A stretch of 64,000 nucleotides of DNA, taken from assembly GCA_012295275.1 (NCBI GenBank), contig CM022673.1:12403288-12467287 (forward strand), given 5' to 3'. Source of the DNA: Chrysomallon squamiferum. Lineage: Eukaryota > Mollusca > Gastropoda > Neomphalida > Peltospiridae. Both the position numbers and the translations under genes were made by a program. Of this stretch, positions 38,901-53,900 are shown in pieces; position 1 is the stretch's first letter; each line of letters starts with the position of its first letter. The notes below the pieces were generated by a model. It did no database searches. It saw nothing but the letters and a program-made list of their open reading frames with translations, and had not been told where the DNA came from.

Positions 38901-41900
38901 AACGAATATTCTCTACGCCTCATTAGCATCTATACAAATGACACCATCCACGGAATTATATGAAAGTAATATCATTAGTTTCTCATCACGTACTGAACAG
39001 TCATCCCCAGTGTCAAATTCAGATAATCCCATTACAAATAGTTCCCAAGTCTCAACTGAAGAATTAGTTCCAGATGATTTGATTGTGAGTAGTGTGTCTA
39101 TCTCTTTGTCCTCATTAGGTGAGTTGACATCAGTTTCACGTGAGTTAATAATAAGTAGTTTATATGAATCCATAATTTCAGTGGAACAGTTAACATCATT
39201 GATACATAATCCATATGTCCTTCTCTGGGCTATCCGACCAAACAGCCCAATTATCGGTATCATCTGAACCTATTGCGAGTAGTCGTTATGCCTCAGTAGA
39301 AGAGTCGATATCAATGGAAAGGATAGCAAGTAATAAATATGATGTTCCCTCATCCTCAGTAGAACAGACAGAGAAGCTAATGTCGAGAAGTTCGTATACG
39401 TTGAATATAATAACAGAATTATCATTTTTAACTATAATTTCAGATAAACCTTTCAGTAGTTATTCTTTTGATGATTCATTATCTGTTGAATCCATAAGCG
39501 ATAGTGTATATGGTTCATCATTTTCCTTGGAACACTCAATACAATCGTCAAGTGAGTCATTATCGAGTAATATTTACGCATATTCTTTATTAGCAAAACA
39601 GACAGCACCAACCTTAGAGCTAATCTCAGATGAGGTAATTACTAATAGTCTTTATGCCTTTTCATTTTCGATGGAACATCCACCATCAGTTACATTATTA
39701 ATGAATACTCTATTTGGCTCCACATCTTTGACAGAACAAAAACTTTTAGATTTTCAGACTTCATCAGAACAGTCATTAATAGTCGAAACAGTAGCATCTA
39801 TTTTATATGCCTCATCATTTTCAATGGAACAGTCTACATTAAATAATTTTATGCAGAATAGTCTGCATGTTTCAACTTTATCTCCAGAATTATCATTCCT
39901 AATCATAAGCTCGGATGAACCTACCAATAGTCTTACATCAACAGAACAATCGCTATTAATTAAATCGGCAAGTGGCAGTATACATGACCTTTCATTCTCT
40001 TTAGAACAGATGTTACAAGTGACAGGTAAATTAATGTCAAGTAGTTCTTATTATTCATCTTCACTAACAAATGAGACATCGCAAACATTAAGTCAAGAGC
40101 TTATTAATAATCTATATACTTCGGTAGAACAACCAATATTAATGCAGTCATTGACAGATAGTGTATATATTTCTTCACCTTCCGCGAAACTTTCATTTTC
40201 TCAGCTGGAGGGGTCAATAACAAATGACGATATTGCATCATCGTCATTAACAGAACAGCTATACACAATCTCAGTTTCAAGTGAAGATATTACAAGTAGT
40301 TTTTACGGTTCAGAGGAACAGTCTGAATCTAATGGCTTGCTAATGGGTAGTCTATATATCGCTTCACTCTCATTGGAACAAGCGATACCAGTCTCAGAGT
40401 TGATGTTAACTAGTTTCTTTGATTCAACAATTTCTTTAGAACTGTCGCCATCAGCTGTTGTACCAGTGACGATAAGCATCTATATTTCATCGTCAGTAAT
40501 AGATCAGTCATTTTCAATCTTATCTTTAGTGGAATCAGTTTCAAACAGTTTATATTCATCAAGGGAACAAACAGAAGCAGTGTACTGGACAACAAGTAAT
40601 ACTTTTGTATCCTTACATTCTGCAGAACAGTCAGAACCAGTTTCAGAGGAAACACCGGCAACTGATCTTTATGCCTTCTCGTTTTCAGCTGAACAGTTAG
40701 TTCCGTCATTTATGAATAGTCTCTCTGCTTCATCATCTGTGATGGTAAAGATATTTTCAGATTTAAGCTCCGTTGAATCTTTAACGAATATACTTTTTCC
40801 CTCATCAAAGCCGTTCGAATCAGCTGAAACTGTAACAACTGGAATAGATTATATCCCGTCATTCTTAATGAAAGAATCTATATCAGATGAGTTGATGTCA
40901 AGCAGTTTTTTTGTCTCCACTTTACTAACAGAAAAGTTATCTCTTGTTGAAACACCAGCTGAATCTATGATTAATCGAACGTCATCTATAGAAAAGTCTG
41001 TATCTGTTGAATCAATAACCGATAGCTTTTATCTATCTTCTCTCTTTTTAGAATGGTCATTGTCAGAATCATCTACGATAATATTCAGTAGTCTATTACT
41101 AATAGAACAGCCATCGATATCTGTAAGTTCAGTTGAATCTGTCAGTAGTCTTTATACATCATCTTCGGAGCAGTTAGTATTAGATGAATTAATAACGAAA
41201 AGTGAACATTCCTCCTCATTCTCAATGGAACAAACTTTGTCAGTTTTAGAAGAACTGACGGACATTAGTACTTATTACTTATCTGTTTCAGTGGAACAGT
41301 CACTTTCACTTGTATCAGTATTAATTAGTCCGTATGTCTTTTCATCAGTAATAGAAAATATGATTTCATCTGAACAGGGAACTCGTAGTCTTTACCAGGA
41401 GTTAGCATCAGCGGAAAGCGTTTCAAATAGTAAATATTTTACTACTTCATTCTCAGTGGAACAGTCGGTGTCTGATTCAGATGAGTTAGTGTCGAGCAGC
41501 GTCCATGATTCCATTTTACTGAAAGAAGTTTCATTAATAGCAATAAGCTCATATGAAGCTATCAGTAGTTCATCAAATTCTTTAGAACAGTCAGTACCAG
41601 TTGAATCGATAATGGAAAGCACGTATGCCTTGTCATTCTCTTTTAATCAGTTATTGTCGGAGTCATCTGATGTATTGTCGAGTAGTTCACTTGCATCTTC
41701 TTTCTTAATAGAACAGTCTTCACAAATGTTAAGTAGTTCAGTCGAACATGTTACTCATTTTCATACTTCACTGGAACAGTCAGTGTCAACTGAGCCGTTA
41801 ACAAATAGTGTACATATATCTTTATACTCACTGGAACAGTTATCTTCAGAAAAGATCATAGGGAGTAGTCTCTATCATTCTTCTATTTCAGTGCAACAGT

Positions 41901-44900
41901 TATCGCCAGTTGCTTTAGATGTGAGTCTTCTATATGCTTCATCGTCATTAACAGAACAATCATATTTGGTCTCAGGTTCAGCTGAAACAATAATAAGTAT
42001 TCACAGTTCCTTACTAGAAGAATCATTTACTGATGAATCAATAGCAACCAGTATTTATTATATTTCCTCTCTTTCAGTGGAACAGTCGGTAATAGGATTA
42101 GGTGATACAAATAGTGTGTACGCCTCATCGACACTCCTAGCTTCAAGTTCAGTAATAGCAAATATTTTCTATTCTTCAATGCTTTATTCAATATCTACTG
42201 ACTCATTAACGAATGATTTGTCTATCTTATCGTTCTCTGTAGAACATTCATTGCCACTGACAGAGGATTTGATCTCGAATAGTCCGTATGATTCGACTTT
42301 ACTTACAAAACAGTTATTAAAAGCTTCAGGCCTAACTGAATCAGTTACAAGTAACCTATATGCCTCAGTGGAATATTCATTAGTTACGTCTGAAGAATTA
42401 ATATCTAATAATCTTAATGTTTCTTCTTTACTAACTGAACATTCATTATTAACCTCAAGCTCAGTTGAATTTATTATTGCTTTAACGGACTCCTTATTAT
42501 CTGATAAACTGGTAACAATTAGTGTTTATGACTCTTTATCCTCACTCAGACCGTCGGTGATGTTTTCTGGAGAGTTGATAGGGAATAATTTATATGACTC
42601 TTCTACTTCAGTGGAACAGTCGCCATTAGTTGCGTCAGTAATAAATAGTCTTTATGCATTATCTTCATTGATAGAATATCCAGCCTCAAGATCAGATGAA
42701 CCAGTAACAAGTAATATCTTCGCCCCAATATCGACATCAGTTTCAAATCAGCTGGAAAGTAGTTTTTATAATAGAGGCATTTCAATAGAACCATCATCGT
42801 CACTTGCATCAGTCCTGAGTAATTTATATACGTTAAGTGATCAGCAATATTCCGCGTCAATCCCAGTAAAATCAATCTCTAGTAAACCGATAGAATACTC
42901 AAATTCAGTTGAAACAGTTATGAGTAGTTCATATTATAGATTCTTATTGTCAGAGGAACAATCAGGGTCAATATCAGTTAAGTTGATGTCGAGTGGTTAC
43001 AGTCCCTCTTTTTCACTGAACGAGCAGTCATTTCAAGCTCGAGGTTCAGATGAAGTAAGCACAAATAGTTTTTATAAATTTTTAGAAGAGTCAGTATCAG
43101 ATGAATCGGTAAGTAGTAGTGTATCGGTCTCCTCGTTGGCAAAAGAGCAATCAGTTCTAATTTCAGATCAGTTAATGACGAGTAGTTTTTATGTTTCCAC
43201 TTTTCCAACAGAAGAGTCATTACTGAATTCATCTGAACCTGTAGAAAGTCCAAGAGACTCATCAGAACAATCTGTATTTAACACCATGGTAAGCAGTAGT
43301 TTGCCTGCGTCTTCCTTCATACTGGAAACGACGATTTCAGTTTTAGATGAGACAGCGATAAGTAATTTATTTGGCTCCATTATTTCTCAGGAATATTCAC
43401 CATCAGTTGTTCCTTCAGAATATAATAGTCTCTATACTTCCTCGATACTGACTGATCAGATGTATTCGGTCTCACTTTCAGCTGAAATATTGATGAGTAG
43501 TCTAGATATTTCAAGAGAAACGTTAATTTCAACTGAATCAACCATTTCATATTATGTTTCCTCATTTAGGTATTTGGCTGTATCAGATGAGTTAACGTCC
43601 TCAGTTATAGATCAGTCACTAGACTCAGGCCCAGCTGACACCATCTCGAGTAGTCCATATGATTCAGTTGAACAGTCAGAACGAGCTGAAACTATATCGA
43701 ATACGCTACAATACTCGTTATTCTCAAAGGAACAATTTGCATTAGTTTCAGGTGAACTGATTTTAAATAGTTTCTTTGACAGTACAACTTCAGTGGAACA
43801 GTCCTCATCACTTGAATCAGTTGTACTATATCCTGCATCAGTCTCGGTCGAATCAGTCATTAGTAATACGTATTCTTCAATAGATAATATTATATCAGTT
43901 GAAACTGTAATAAGCAGTTTATATGAATCCACGCCGATTTCAATTGAATATTCACCGTCATTCGTTCCATCAGTTTTTAATAATTTCTATATGACCTCGT
44001 CATTGATATATCAGGCAAATTCTGTCTCTTTCTCGGCTGAAACAGACATGGATAGTCCTTTCGATTCAGCTGATCAGTCAGTATCAGTCGAATTGGTATC
44101 AAATAGTGTAGAAGCTTCGTTATTGCTAGAGGAACAGTCAGTGTCAGATTCAAGTGAGTTGATACATAGTAGTTTGTTTGACAGAACCATTTCAGTTGAA
44201 CAATCATCATCATTTCTTTCAGTTGTGAATAATTTGTATACGTCTTTCTCAATCACGGATCAATTATATCCTGTCTCAGTTTCATTTGAATCGATAACGA
44301 GTAACCAGACAGAGAACTTTGAATCAGATAAATCTGTAGTCAGTAGTGTATATTATACTTCCAAATTGTCAGTGTCAGATGAGTTAATGTCGAGTAGTCC
44401 TGATGCTTATCTTTTAAAACAACAACAATTATCTATATCCATAAGCTCAGTTAAACCCGTCGATAGTCCTAGAGTTTCGAATGAACAGTCACTTTCAAGT
44501 GAATTATTACAGAGTAGTTTTGCCGCTTTTACATTAGAAACAGAACAATTATTCCTGTCCATAAAATTATCTGAACCTGCCACTAGTCCTATAATTTCTG
44601 TAGAACTGTCAGTGTCAGGTGAATTAATGTCGATTAGTTTTGATGTCATTATTTTAGAAACACAACATCTGTCGCTTTCCGTAAACTCAGCTGAATCCAT
44701 CAGTATTCCAATAGTTATAGCTAAACGGTCAGAATCTGAAAAGTTGGTGTCGAATAGTGAATCTTTGCTATCACTTGAAACATCGATGTCATTTTCAGGT
44801 GAGATAACGATAAGCAGTTCATATGATTCCACGGCGATTTCAGTGGAACATTCACCAACAGTGGTTCCATCAGTATTTAACAGTCTCTATATGTCCTCGT

Positions 44901-47900
44901 CACTGATAGATCACACATATTATGCTTCATTCTCAGTGGAAACGGTCACAAGAAGTTCACGTGATTCAGCGGAGCACTCGGCGTCAGGTAAATTAAATTC
45001 GAATAGTTTTGATGATTCTGCACTAGAAACAGAACAATTGATAAGTTCAGATGAATCTACCAGTAGTCATGTCGTTTCAAACGAACTGTCATTATTAGGC
45101 GAATCAATGTCGAGTGATTTTGATGCTTTTACATTAGAAACGGAACAGTTATCAGACTTCATAAGTTCCCCTGAACTTACCAGTATTCGAATAGATTCAA
45201 CTGAACAGTCAGTATTTGAAATAACGGGAACGAGTAGTGTATCTTTGCTATCACTGAAAAGGTCGATATCACATTCGGGTGACATAACGGTAAGTAGTCT
45301 GTATGATTCTATTATTTCTATAGAATATTCACCGTCTGTTGTTCAATCAGAATTTGATAATTCCTATACCTCTTCCTTACTAACAGATCAGACATATTCT
45401 GTCTCCTCATTCTCAACTGAAACAGTCAGCAGCAGTACATATGTCTCTGCGAAAAATTCAGATTCATTTATTTCAGTAACCGGAAATTCTAATTATATCT
45501 CCTCATTCACGTCACTGGCAATTTCAGCTCAGTTATTATCATCACCTACATATCAGTTATTACAACTGTCAAGTTCAGATGAAACTATCAGGAACAGTCC
45601 ATATGATTCATCTGATCAGTCACTAACAGCTGAATTAATATCGAATACAGTACAAGACTCTTTGTACACAAAGGTACAGACAAAATCAGTTTTGACTGAA
45701 CATATATTAAGCAGGTTCTTTGACAGTACCATTTCAGATGAACAGACCTCATCACTAGTATCATTTATGAGTAATTTATATACGTCTTTCTCACTGACAG
45801 ATCAGTTATATCCTGATCTCACTGATAAGCAAACTGAGTTTTCCAAACCTACTGAAATAGTAATCAGTATTGCAGAATCAGCTGAGATAATGTCATCACT
45901 AACAGATCAGTCCTTACTAGTATTAAGCTCAGCTGAAATGACTACGAGTAGACCATATCATTCACTTTTTCAGGAAATATCAGATGAATCGTCTCTGAAT
46001 AAAGACTATATTTCTTCTCCCCCAGCTGAACAAACTGTGACAGATGAATTAATGTTTAGTGTTTATACTTTTTCTACCTTTTCGTTAGAACAATTTGAAT
46101 CAGTTACTTCCGTAATCAGTGTGTTTTCTGTCTCTTCATCTTTGATAGAAGAAACGTCCTTAGTTTTAAATTCAGCTGAAGCAATGATTAGTAGTGACTA
46201 TGTGTCAGATAATAAATTAATTATTAGTTTATCTACTTCGTTTTCTTCTGTGAAACAGTTAGAGTCAGGTGAATCATCAGCAGACAGTTTGTATGCCTCA
46301 TTATTGGATAGGAATTCGGTCTCAGGATTACCACTGAGCAATCACATTTATACATATTCACAATCAGAGGAACAATCACTTTCATTTTCAACGACCATTT
46401 CTTATTCTATATTTCTGTCAGTTGAACAATCTAATTTAGTGTCAAGTTCATTCGAATTAGATTCGAGTAATCTTCAAATTTCATTGTCTACTCCAACGTC
46501 TTCACAGCCAATACAGTTAATTTCAGTGTCAACAGATACAGACATACATACATATACTAGTAGTCTCTTTGGAGTTTCAGATTCAGATAATCAGAGGAGG
46601 TCAAAGTCACTGGAATTAACTTTGAGCACTTTTGAGTTTTCCTCGCTTTCGGTGGAATATTCAGCAACATTTATCCCATTTCTCAGTAGTTTATATTCTC
46701 CATCACCATCAGAGGAACAGTCTGTATCGATTCAGCGAATGTTAAATAATTTTGTTTCCTCATCATCCTCTAATGAATTTTCAGTAAAGGTTACAGATCA
46801 ACCTTCGATAACTAGTTATGACATGTTCTCACCTACTGTGGAACAGACGACGTTTGATTCAGGCGACCTGACAAGTAGTTCTAATGACTTTTCGGGTACT
46901 CTTCAACTGCCATCATCAGTTGAATCCCTAACAAACAGTCTCTACACCTCCTCTTCCCTGATAGAACAAAAACCTCCCACCTTAAGTTCAGATGAATCAG
47001 TGATGAATAATCTTTACATCTCAACAGAACCATTAGTATCATTTGACTCAGAAACAAGTAATTTGTACCTAACTTCCTCATTCTCACTGACACAGCCATT
47101 GTTAGTGTCAATTATTTACACTGATTCATCATCAGTAATTGAACAGTCATTCCTAATCTCGAGTTCACCTGAAAACATCATCAGTAATGTCCATACTTCA
47201 GAAAAAACATTAATGAATAGTATGTATTATGCATCCCCACTATCACTGTCAGGTGATTCAGTAATGAGTAGCCTTTATGCCTCTTCAATTTCTTTGCAAC
47301 AGTTATTGTCACAATCATCAATGTCAGCTGGTCACGTGCTCAATAATCTTATTTCTTCATCTTTCTCACCTGAATTTTTACTAACAGATTCACGTGAGCA
47401 ATCAGTATTTGATTATTACACTTTTTCACCCAGTATAGATAATTCGGCGTCAGTTACAGGTGAATCTAAAGATAATAGTTTCTATGATTTTTCGATTTCA
47501 CTTGAACAGTCACAATCAGTTGAATCAATAATGAGTAGTGCTTATGTATCCTCTTCACCAGTAGAAGAAACATTTTTCACCTTAAGCTCATATGAACCAA
47601 TCACGAATGGTGTGTATATCGTAGTAGAACCGTCAGTTGAATCAGAAACAAATATTTTGTATTATACTTCAACTGTTTTAGAAGAGTCATTGTTATCGTC
47701 AGATGAATTAATGTCAAATATTTACAGTGTTCCGTCGTCATTAGCACAACAGTTATTCTTAGCCTTAAGTTCACATAAAACAATTATAAGTAGTGTTCTT
47801 CCATCAGAAGAACTGTCCATAACGGATAAAAGAATAACAAGAAGTATAAATTATTATGCAACATCCCTGTCGCATGAAGAATCAGTATCACTGTCAGGTG

Positions 47901-50900
47901 ATTCAATATTGAGCGGCCTTCATGCCTTAGTCTCAAATTCACACGAAATAATTACTAATATTGTCAGTCCTTCAGAGCGACTGTCCATATCAGATGAAAC
48001 AACAAAGAGTGAAGTATATTATTCTTCTTCTCTGTTAATAACAGATGATTCGACGTTCAGTGGCCTTTATTCCTCGTCGATGATAGAAGAAATATATTCA
48101 GACTCACTTGAAACTGTATCTGCGATTCATTACACTTCAGTTGAAAAGTCAGCATTAGTGTCAGTTGAATCAGTTTCTGTCTCGTTTGAAACGATAATAA
48201 GTATTTCATATGCCGTTTCTTTCTCAGTGGAACCATCCGTTTTAGTCTTAAGTTTATTTGAACCAAATTTCAGTAATCTCTACCTGTCACTCTCCTCCCA
48301 GTCTGTACCAGTCGTTTTCGAATCAGTTAGTAATACACTAGTGTCTCCACGGTCAGTACAGTTAGTTTCAAACTCAGTAGATACATATAGTAGCAATCAA
48401 CATAGCTCTTCACTGTCATTTGATCGGATAGAGTCAGAATTATTTGAATCAAATAGTAATAAGCTTTATGCTCCCTCACTCTCTGTGGCAGAACCACCAT
48501 CTTCTGAATCATTGCTGAGTAGTCTGTATTTTTCATCTTCCTCAGTGGAGCAATCCTTATCTCTTGATCCAGTTCCCAGTACTCTTGTTTCTTCATTTTC
48601 CTCGACTGGATTTGTACAAGTTGTTTCAAATGAACAATCATTAAACAACTTGTTGTCCACCGGAGAGCAATCGGCATCAGTTAAAGACGAATCGACACTA
48701 AACAGTTTCTACCATTCTTCGATTTTACTTGAACCGACACGATCAGCTGAATCAGAAATGAATAATATTTATACTTCCTCTGAACAGATATTTTCAACTT
48801 TAATCTCAAAACCGTCAGCTGAATCAGTTAAATCAGAATCAAACAATTTGTACTACAGCTCCTCACTCTCTCTCGAACAGTCACTGATAGTGTCAAATGA
48901 GTTAATACCAAATAGTTACTCTGTCTCATCGCCACTTATAGAGCAGATATCCTTAACCTTAATGTCACATAAAACAATTACGAGTAGTCTGTTTGCCCCA
49001 GCGGAACAGTCAGAATTAGCTGAAAAAGAAAAAACAACAAGTGATGCGTATTATGTCTCGTCATTCTCAGTGGAACAGTCACTATCAGTTTCAATTGATC
49101 CACTGTCGAAACCTCTTTATACATTTTCTTTTTCTGTGGAACAGCTAGTATCAGTAGCATCTGTAATGAACGATTTATCTGTCTCTTCTTCTGTGTTAGA
49201 GCAGTCGTTTTCAGACTCAACTGAAACAATAACAAACAATCGTTATACTACATATGAACAAATTACTAGTCTGTTTTCCTCATCATCTTCAGGTGAACAG
49301 TTAGTGTCAGTTGAATCAATTTCAGACATTATTTATAGCTCCTCATTCTTTTTGGATAAGACAACTGCAATTTCGGCTGAGCCATTGATGAGTAATGTTT
49401 ACACCTCTTTGCACACAGAAGCATCATCCTGGTCATTCTCATTCACAAGTAGTTCCCACACCTCAAAGTCAGTATCAATTGAAACAGCAACAAAAGATTT
49501 ATATTATACATCGTCGATCTTTGTAGAACAGTCTGTACTAAAGTTAGTATCGAGTGGCCTTTATGCTTCTGTTTCTTTGGAAAAAAATGTTATCAGCTGC
49601 ATCAGCAATAAGTTATCCTTTTGTCTCGTCATCTTCAGTAGTACAAACATTCTTAGCCTCTGTCTCGACTGAAGCAATAACTAGTAATCCTGATACGTTA
49701 TTTGAGGAAACAGTGTCATCTGAACAAACTGATATTAATCTCTCTAAATCATTAACTTCAGTGGAACATTTAATTTCAGTTTCATTTGAATCCGTTAGTT
49801 CTTATACCTCCTCGTATATGTTGGACGTGTCATTGATGATTAATATTTATGCCTCCTCGACCTCGGCCGAAAAATCAAGTATATTTGAACCGATGATAGA
49901 TAGTACTTATGCTGAATCATTGTTAGTGAACCGGTTTATTTCGGTCTTGTCCTCACCTCTCCACACTTCAACGACATTTCAGTTGGCTCCATCTTTTACA
50001 GAATCGGTTAGTAACGTACGTGCATCTTTACAAATCTCACAAACTGTAAATTCAGTAATCAGAGATTTCAGCAGTTCTTCACTTTCAGATGAATATGTAA
50101 AGTCAGCATCTACTGAATCAGAGACAGACAGTACGTACATTTCCTCACAAACAAAACCAATAGTAACTGAAACAATGTTGGGTAGTCTGTATGTTTCTTT
50201 ATCTTCACTGAAACAACAAGCATCATCTGAATTACAGCTCAGTAATCTTTATGCCTCAACTAAGTTATCGATGCCATTAGAAGAAATATTCAGTAGTATT
50301 TATCCTTCCTCGCAATCAACTGAATATTCAGTGGCAGTTTCAAGTGAACCTTCATTAAATAGCCATTCTATTTTTTCGATGTCTCTGGATCAAATTGCTG
50401 GTAGTATCTTTGCTTCTAATTTCGTGGAACAGTCTTTTTCTGCCTCTGTTCACTCTCTGAAGAATATCTATCAGTCCTCTGATACAGCGGACCAATCTGT
50501 TTCAGGTTCCACTTCAGTCGAACCAGTTTTCACTTCTATTTCTTCCTTATCTTACACAGAGTCAAAATCGGGAAATACTGATGAATATATTTCTTCATAC
50601 CTAATCGAACCTTCTTTTTCTGTTTCAGATGAATTGTTAGTCAGTAGTTTTTATTCCTTCTCTCAGCCTAAGACACTGTCAGCTTCGATATTAACATCAG
50701 ACGAACTTATTTTCACTTCTTTCTCTACTTTGTCTTATACGCTTGAAGAATCGGTTTCAGAAAAATCATTGATAAATACTGTATCTGTCGCTACGAATTC
50801 TAAAATAAAAAATGTCTACGTCACGACAATCTTAGCTCAGTCACAATCTACAGTTTCGTTGGAACATTTAGCTTCAGATACGTTATCGCTGGTTGGTAAT

Positions 50901-53900
50901 GACATTTTCTCTTTACTAATAACCCACGGGTCAAGCACTATCTCAGCAGAGTCATTTACCAGTAGTTTTTATATCGCATCGCCTGAATCAACATCGGATA
51001 TTATTTCTTCTTTCATAACTTATGATCAGTTCTCATTCTCGTTTGAACCAGCGACAAGTAGCATTTTTACCTCCTCCCAATCTCCGAAACATGTATCACT
51101 CAACTCAGAATCAACGGGTTTGGAATCCATTGTTTATGAAATGAGTAATACCCATCTCCACACGATGGAACAGATACAACTAAGTTCAGTTTCAGTAGAA
51201 CCATCAATAAGCAGTTTCTATTTATCCTCAGTTCCGAATGAACAGTCATTTTCAGATTCAGTTTCGAACTCCATCAAAGCAAATTTTACTTCTTTCTCTA
51301 CATCATCACACTCACTGGAACAGTTGATTTCAGGCAGTTTGTTGGAGGAGAATGTATTTATTTCTTCATCTTTTGTAGAATATTCTTTTTCTAAATTTGA
51401 TGAACCATTAATAAGTACCCTGTAATGGCTCTACTTGGTCAGCTTCAGATCAAATTTCGGCAATTTCAGTTAGTTTCTCGTCAACTGAATCAGTGATGAC
51501 TAGTTTATATGTATCTCCAACATCTGTGGAAAATTCTGTTACTCTGTCTCAAGAAATACCGGTCACTAGCATCTATATCTTTTCACAATCAATGGAACCA
51601 CTTTCAGGCTATTTCTCTTCGTATTCAACTGACCATTCAGTGCCCGTGACAGAAGAACTTATAAGTGTTTCTTTAACATCATTATCTGAATCGATATCAG
51701 ACAGTTTATATATTTCTCCTAACGTAATGGAAAATTCGCTATCAATACCTGAATCAAATGCGAGTACATTTTATGTTCCTTCACACTCAATATCAGTATC
51801 AGTTGATCCCGTTTCGAGTAGTCCGTATACACTGTCAACTACAGCAGAACAATTACGTTCAGTATCATTTAAGCAAAGTATAAGTAGTCTATATTCCTCT
51901 TCGTATTCCTTGGAACAGTCAGTATTAACTAAACTTGCATTAAGTAGTTTCTATGCATCTTTATCCTTAATGGAACAGTCCGTGTCAGTATCAGTATCAA
52001 TTGAACCACATTTTACTAGTCAGTATACATCTTCATACTCACTGGAACAGTTGTTATCAACCGAACCACATCTGATTAGTCTATATACATCCTCTTACTC
52101 AGTGGAACAGTCAGAATCATATTTGAGTAGTTTGTATATAACGTCTTACTCGGAGGTAAAGCATGTGTCAGTTGAACCAGATTTGGATAATCTCTATTCA
52201 TCTTCATACCCAATGGAACAGTCAATACTGCTATCAGAAAATTCAGTTTCTGCTAGTTTATATATGTCTTCATATTCAGTGAAAGAATCAGTTTCAGAAT
52301 CGACTGATCGAGATTTGAGCAGTATATATATATCTTCATACTCGGCGGAAGACTCTTTGTCACTATCAGTTAAACCAAATTTAAAAAGTCGCTATATGTC
52401 AATACAACCTCTTTTTAGTAGTCACTATGCATCTTCATATTCAGCGGAACAGTCAGTCTCAGCATCAGATGAATCAATTTCGATTATTCCGTATATACTC
52501 TCATCAACTGAACCAACAGAATCATTCTTGATTGGTCTCTATACATCTTCGAACTCCGTTGAAAAGTCAGTGTCGTTATCAGCTGAACCAGTTTTGAGTA
52601 GTCTTATTGTTTCTTCATATTCACTGGAACAATCAGATACAGTATCAGTTGAAACAGATTTAAGTAGCCTTTATGTATCTTTATATTCTGTGAAACCATC
52701 ACGGTCAATATCCATAGAACCAGTTTTGAGTAATATCTCTACATCTTCAGACTTAATGGGACAATCAATATCAGCCCATCCGGTTTTGGACAGTCCCTAT
52801 AAAACTTCGTACTCAGAGTCAGTGTCTGAATTAAATCAACTAGTTAATAGTAGTCCATACTTATTAGAACAGTCAATATCATTATACTCATTGGAACAGT
52901 CATTTAATGGTCTGTCTACAACTTTATACTCAGTGTCAGCATCATATGAACTAGCTATCAGTATTTTTATACATCTTCTTATTCAGTGGTACAGTCAGTA
53001 TCAAATGAATCACATCTGAGTAGTATGTATCTATCACCTTACGCAATAAAGCAGGTGGTTTCTGTATCAACGCAACCACATTTGAGTAATCTCTATACAT
53101 CTTCTTATTTAGTGGAACATTCAACAACTTCATACTCAGGAAAACAGTTAAAATCAGTAACAAATGAAATACATTTCAGCAGTCTGTACACATCTCTATA
53201 TTCTGTGACACAGTTAAAACCAGAATCAAGTGAACCATATTTCAGTAGTCTGTACACCTCTACTTACTCAGAGGAACAATTAATATCACAATCAAGTGAA
53301 CCACATCTGAGTAGTCTGTACACCTCTGTTGACTCTGTGGAACAGTTAACATCAGAATCAAATGAACCACATTTTGGTACTCTGTACACATCTGCTTACT
53401 CAGCGGAAGAGTTAATATCAATATCAAGTGAACGACTTTTGAGTAGTCTGTACACATCTCTATACTCTGTGGAACAGTTAATACCAGTATCAAGTGAACC
53501 ATATTTCAGTAGTCTCTACACCTCTACTTACTCAGAGGAACAATTAATATCACAGTCTAGTGAACCATATTTGAGCAGTTTGAACACATCTGCTTACTCA
53601 AAGATACAATTAATATCAGTAACAAGTGAACCACATTTGAGTTATCTGTACATATCTGCTTACTCAGAAAAGCAGTTAATATCAGTATCAATTGAACAAC
53701 ATTTGAGTAGTCTGTTCACATTTGCTTACTCAGAGGAACAGTTAACATTAGTACATAGTGAACCACATTTGAGTAGTTTGTACACATCTGCAAACTCAGA
53801 GGAGCAGATAATATCAGTATCAAGCGAAGCACATTTGAGTAGTCTGTATGCCTCTGCTTACTCAGATGAACACTTTATATCTGCAGTTAATATCACACAC

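Larger units (their letters stand above)
36013..53000 (+). repeat. Family C, second block: long diverged serine-rich repeats
   Basis: About 17 kb of irregular units of roughly 20-30 residues, typified by S-S-L-Y-x-S-S-x-S-x-E-Q-S-x-S-V-S-x-E-x-x-x-S. Units are too diverged for a fixed DNA period, but the core E-Q-S and S-L-Y-x-S recur throughout. Composition is dominated by Ser with Glu, Leu, Val, Tyr and Thr; Cys is almost absent. Confidence 0.8.
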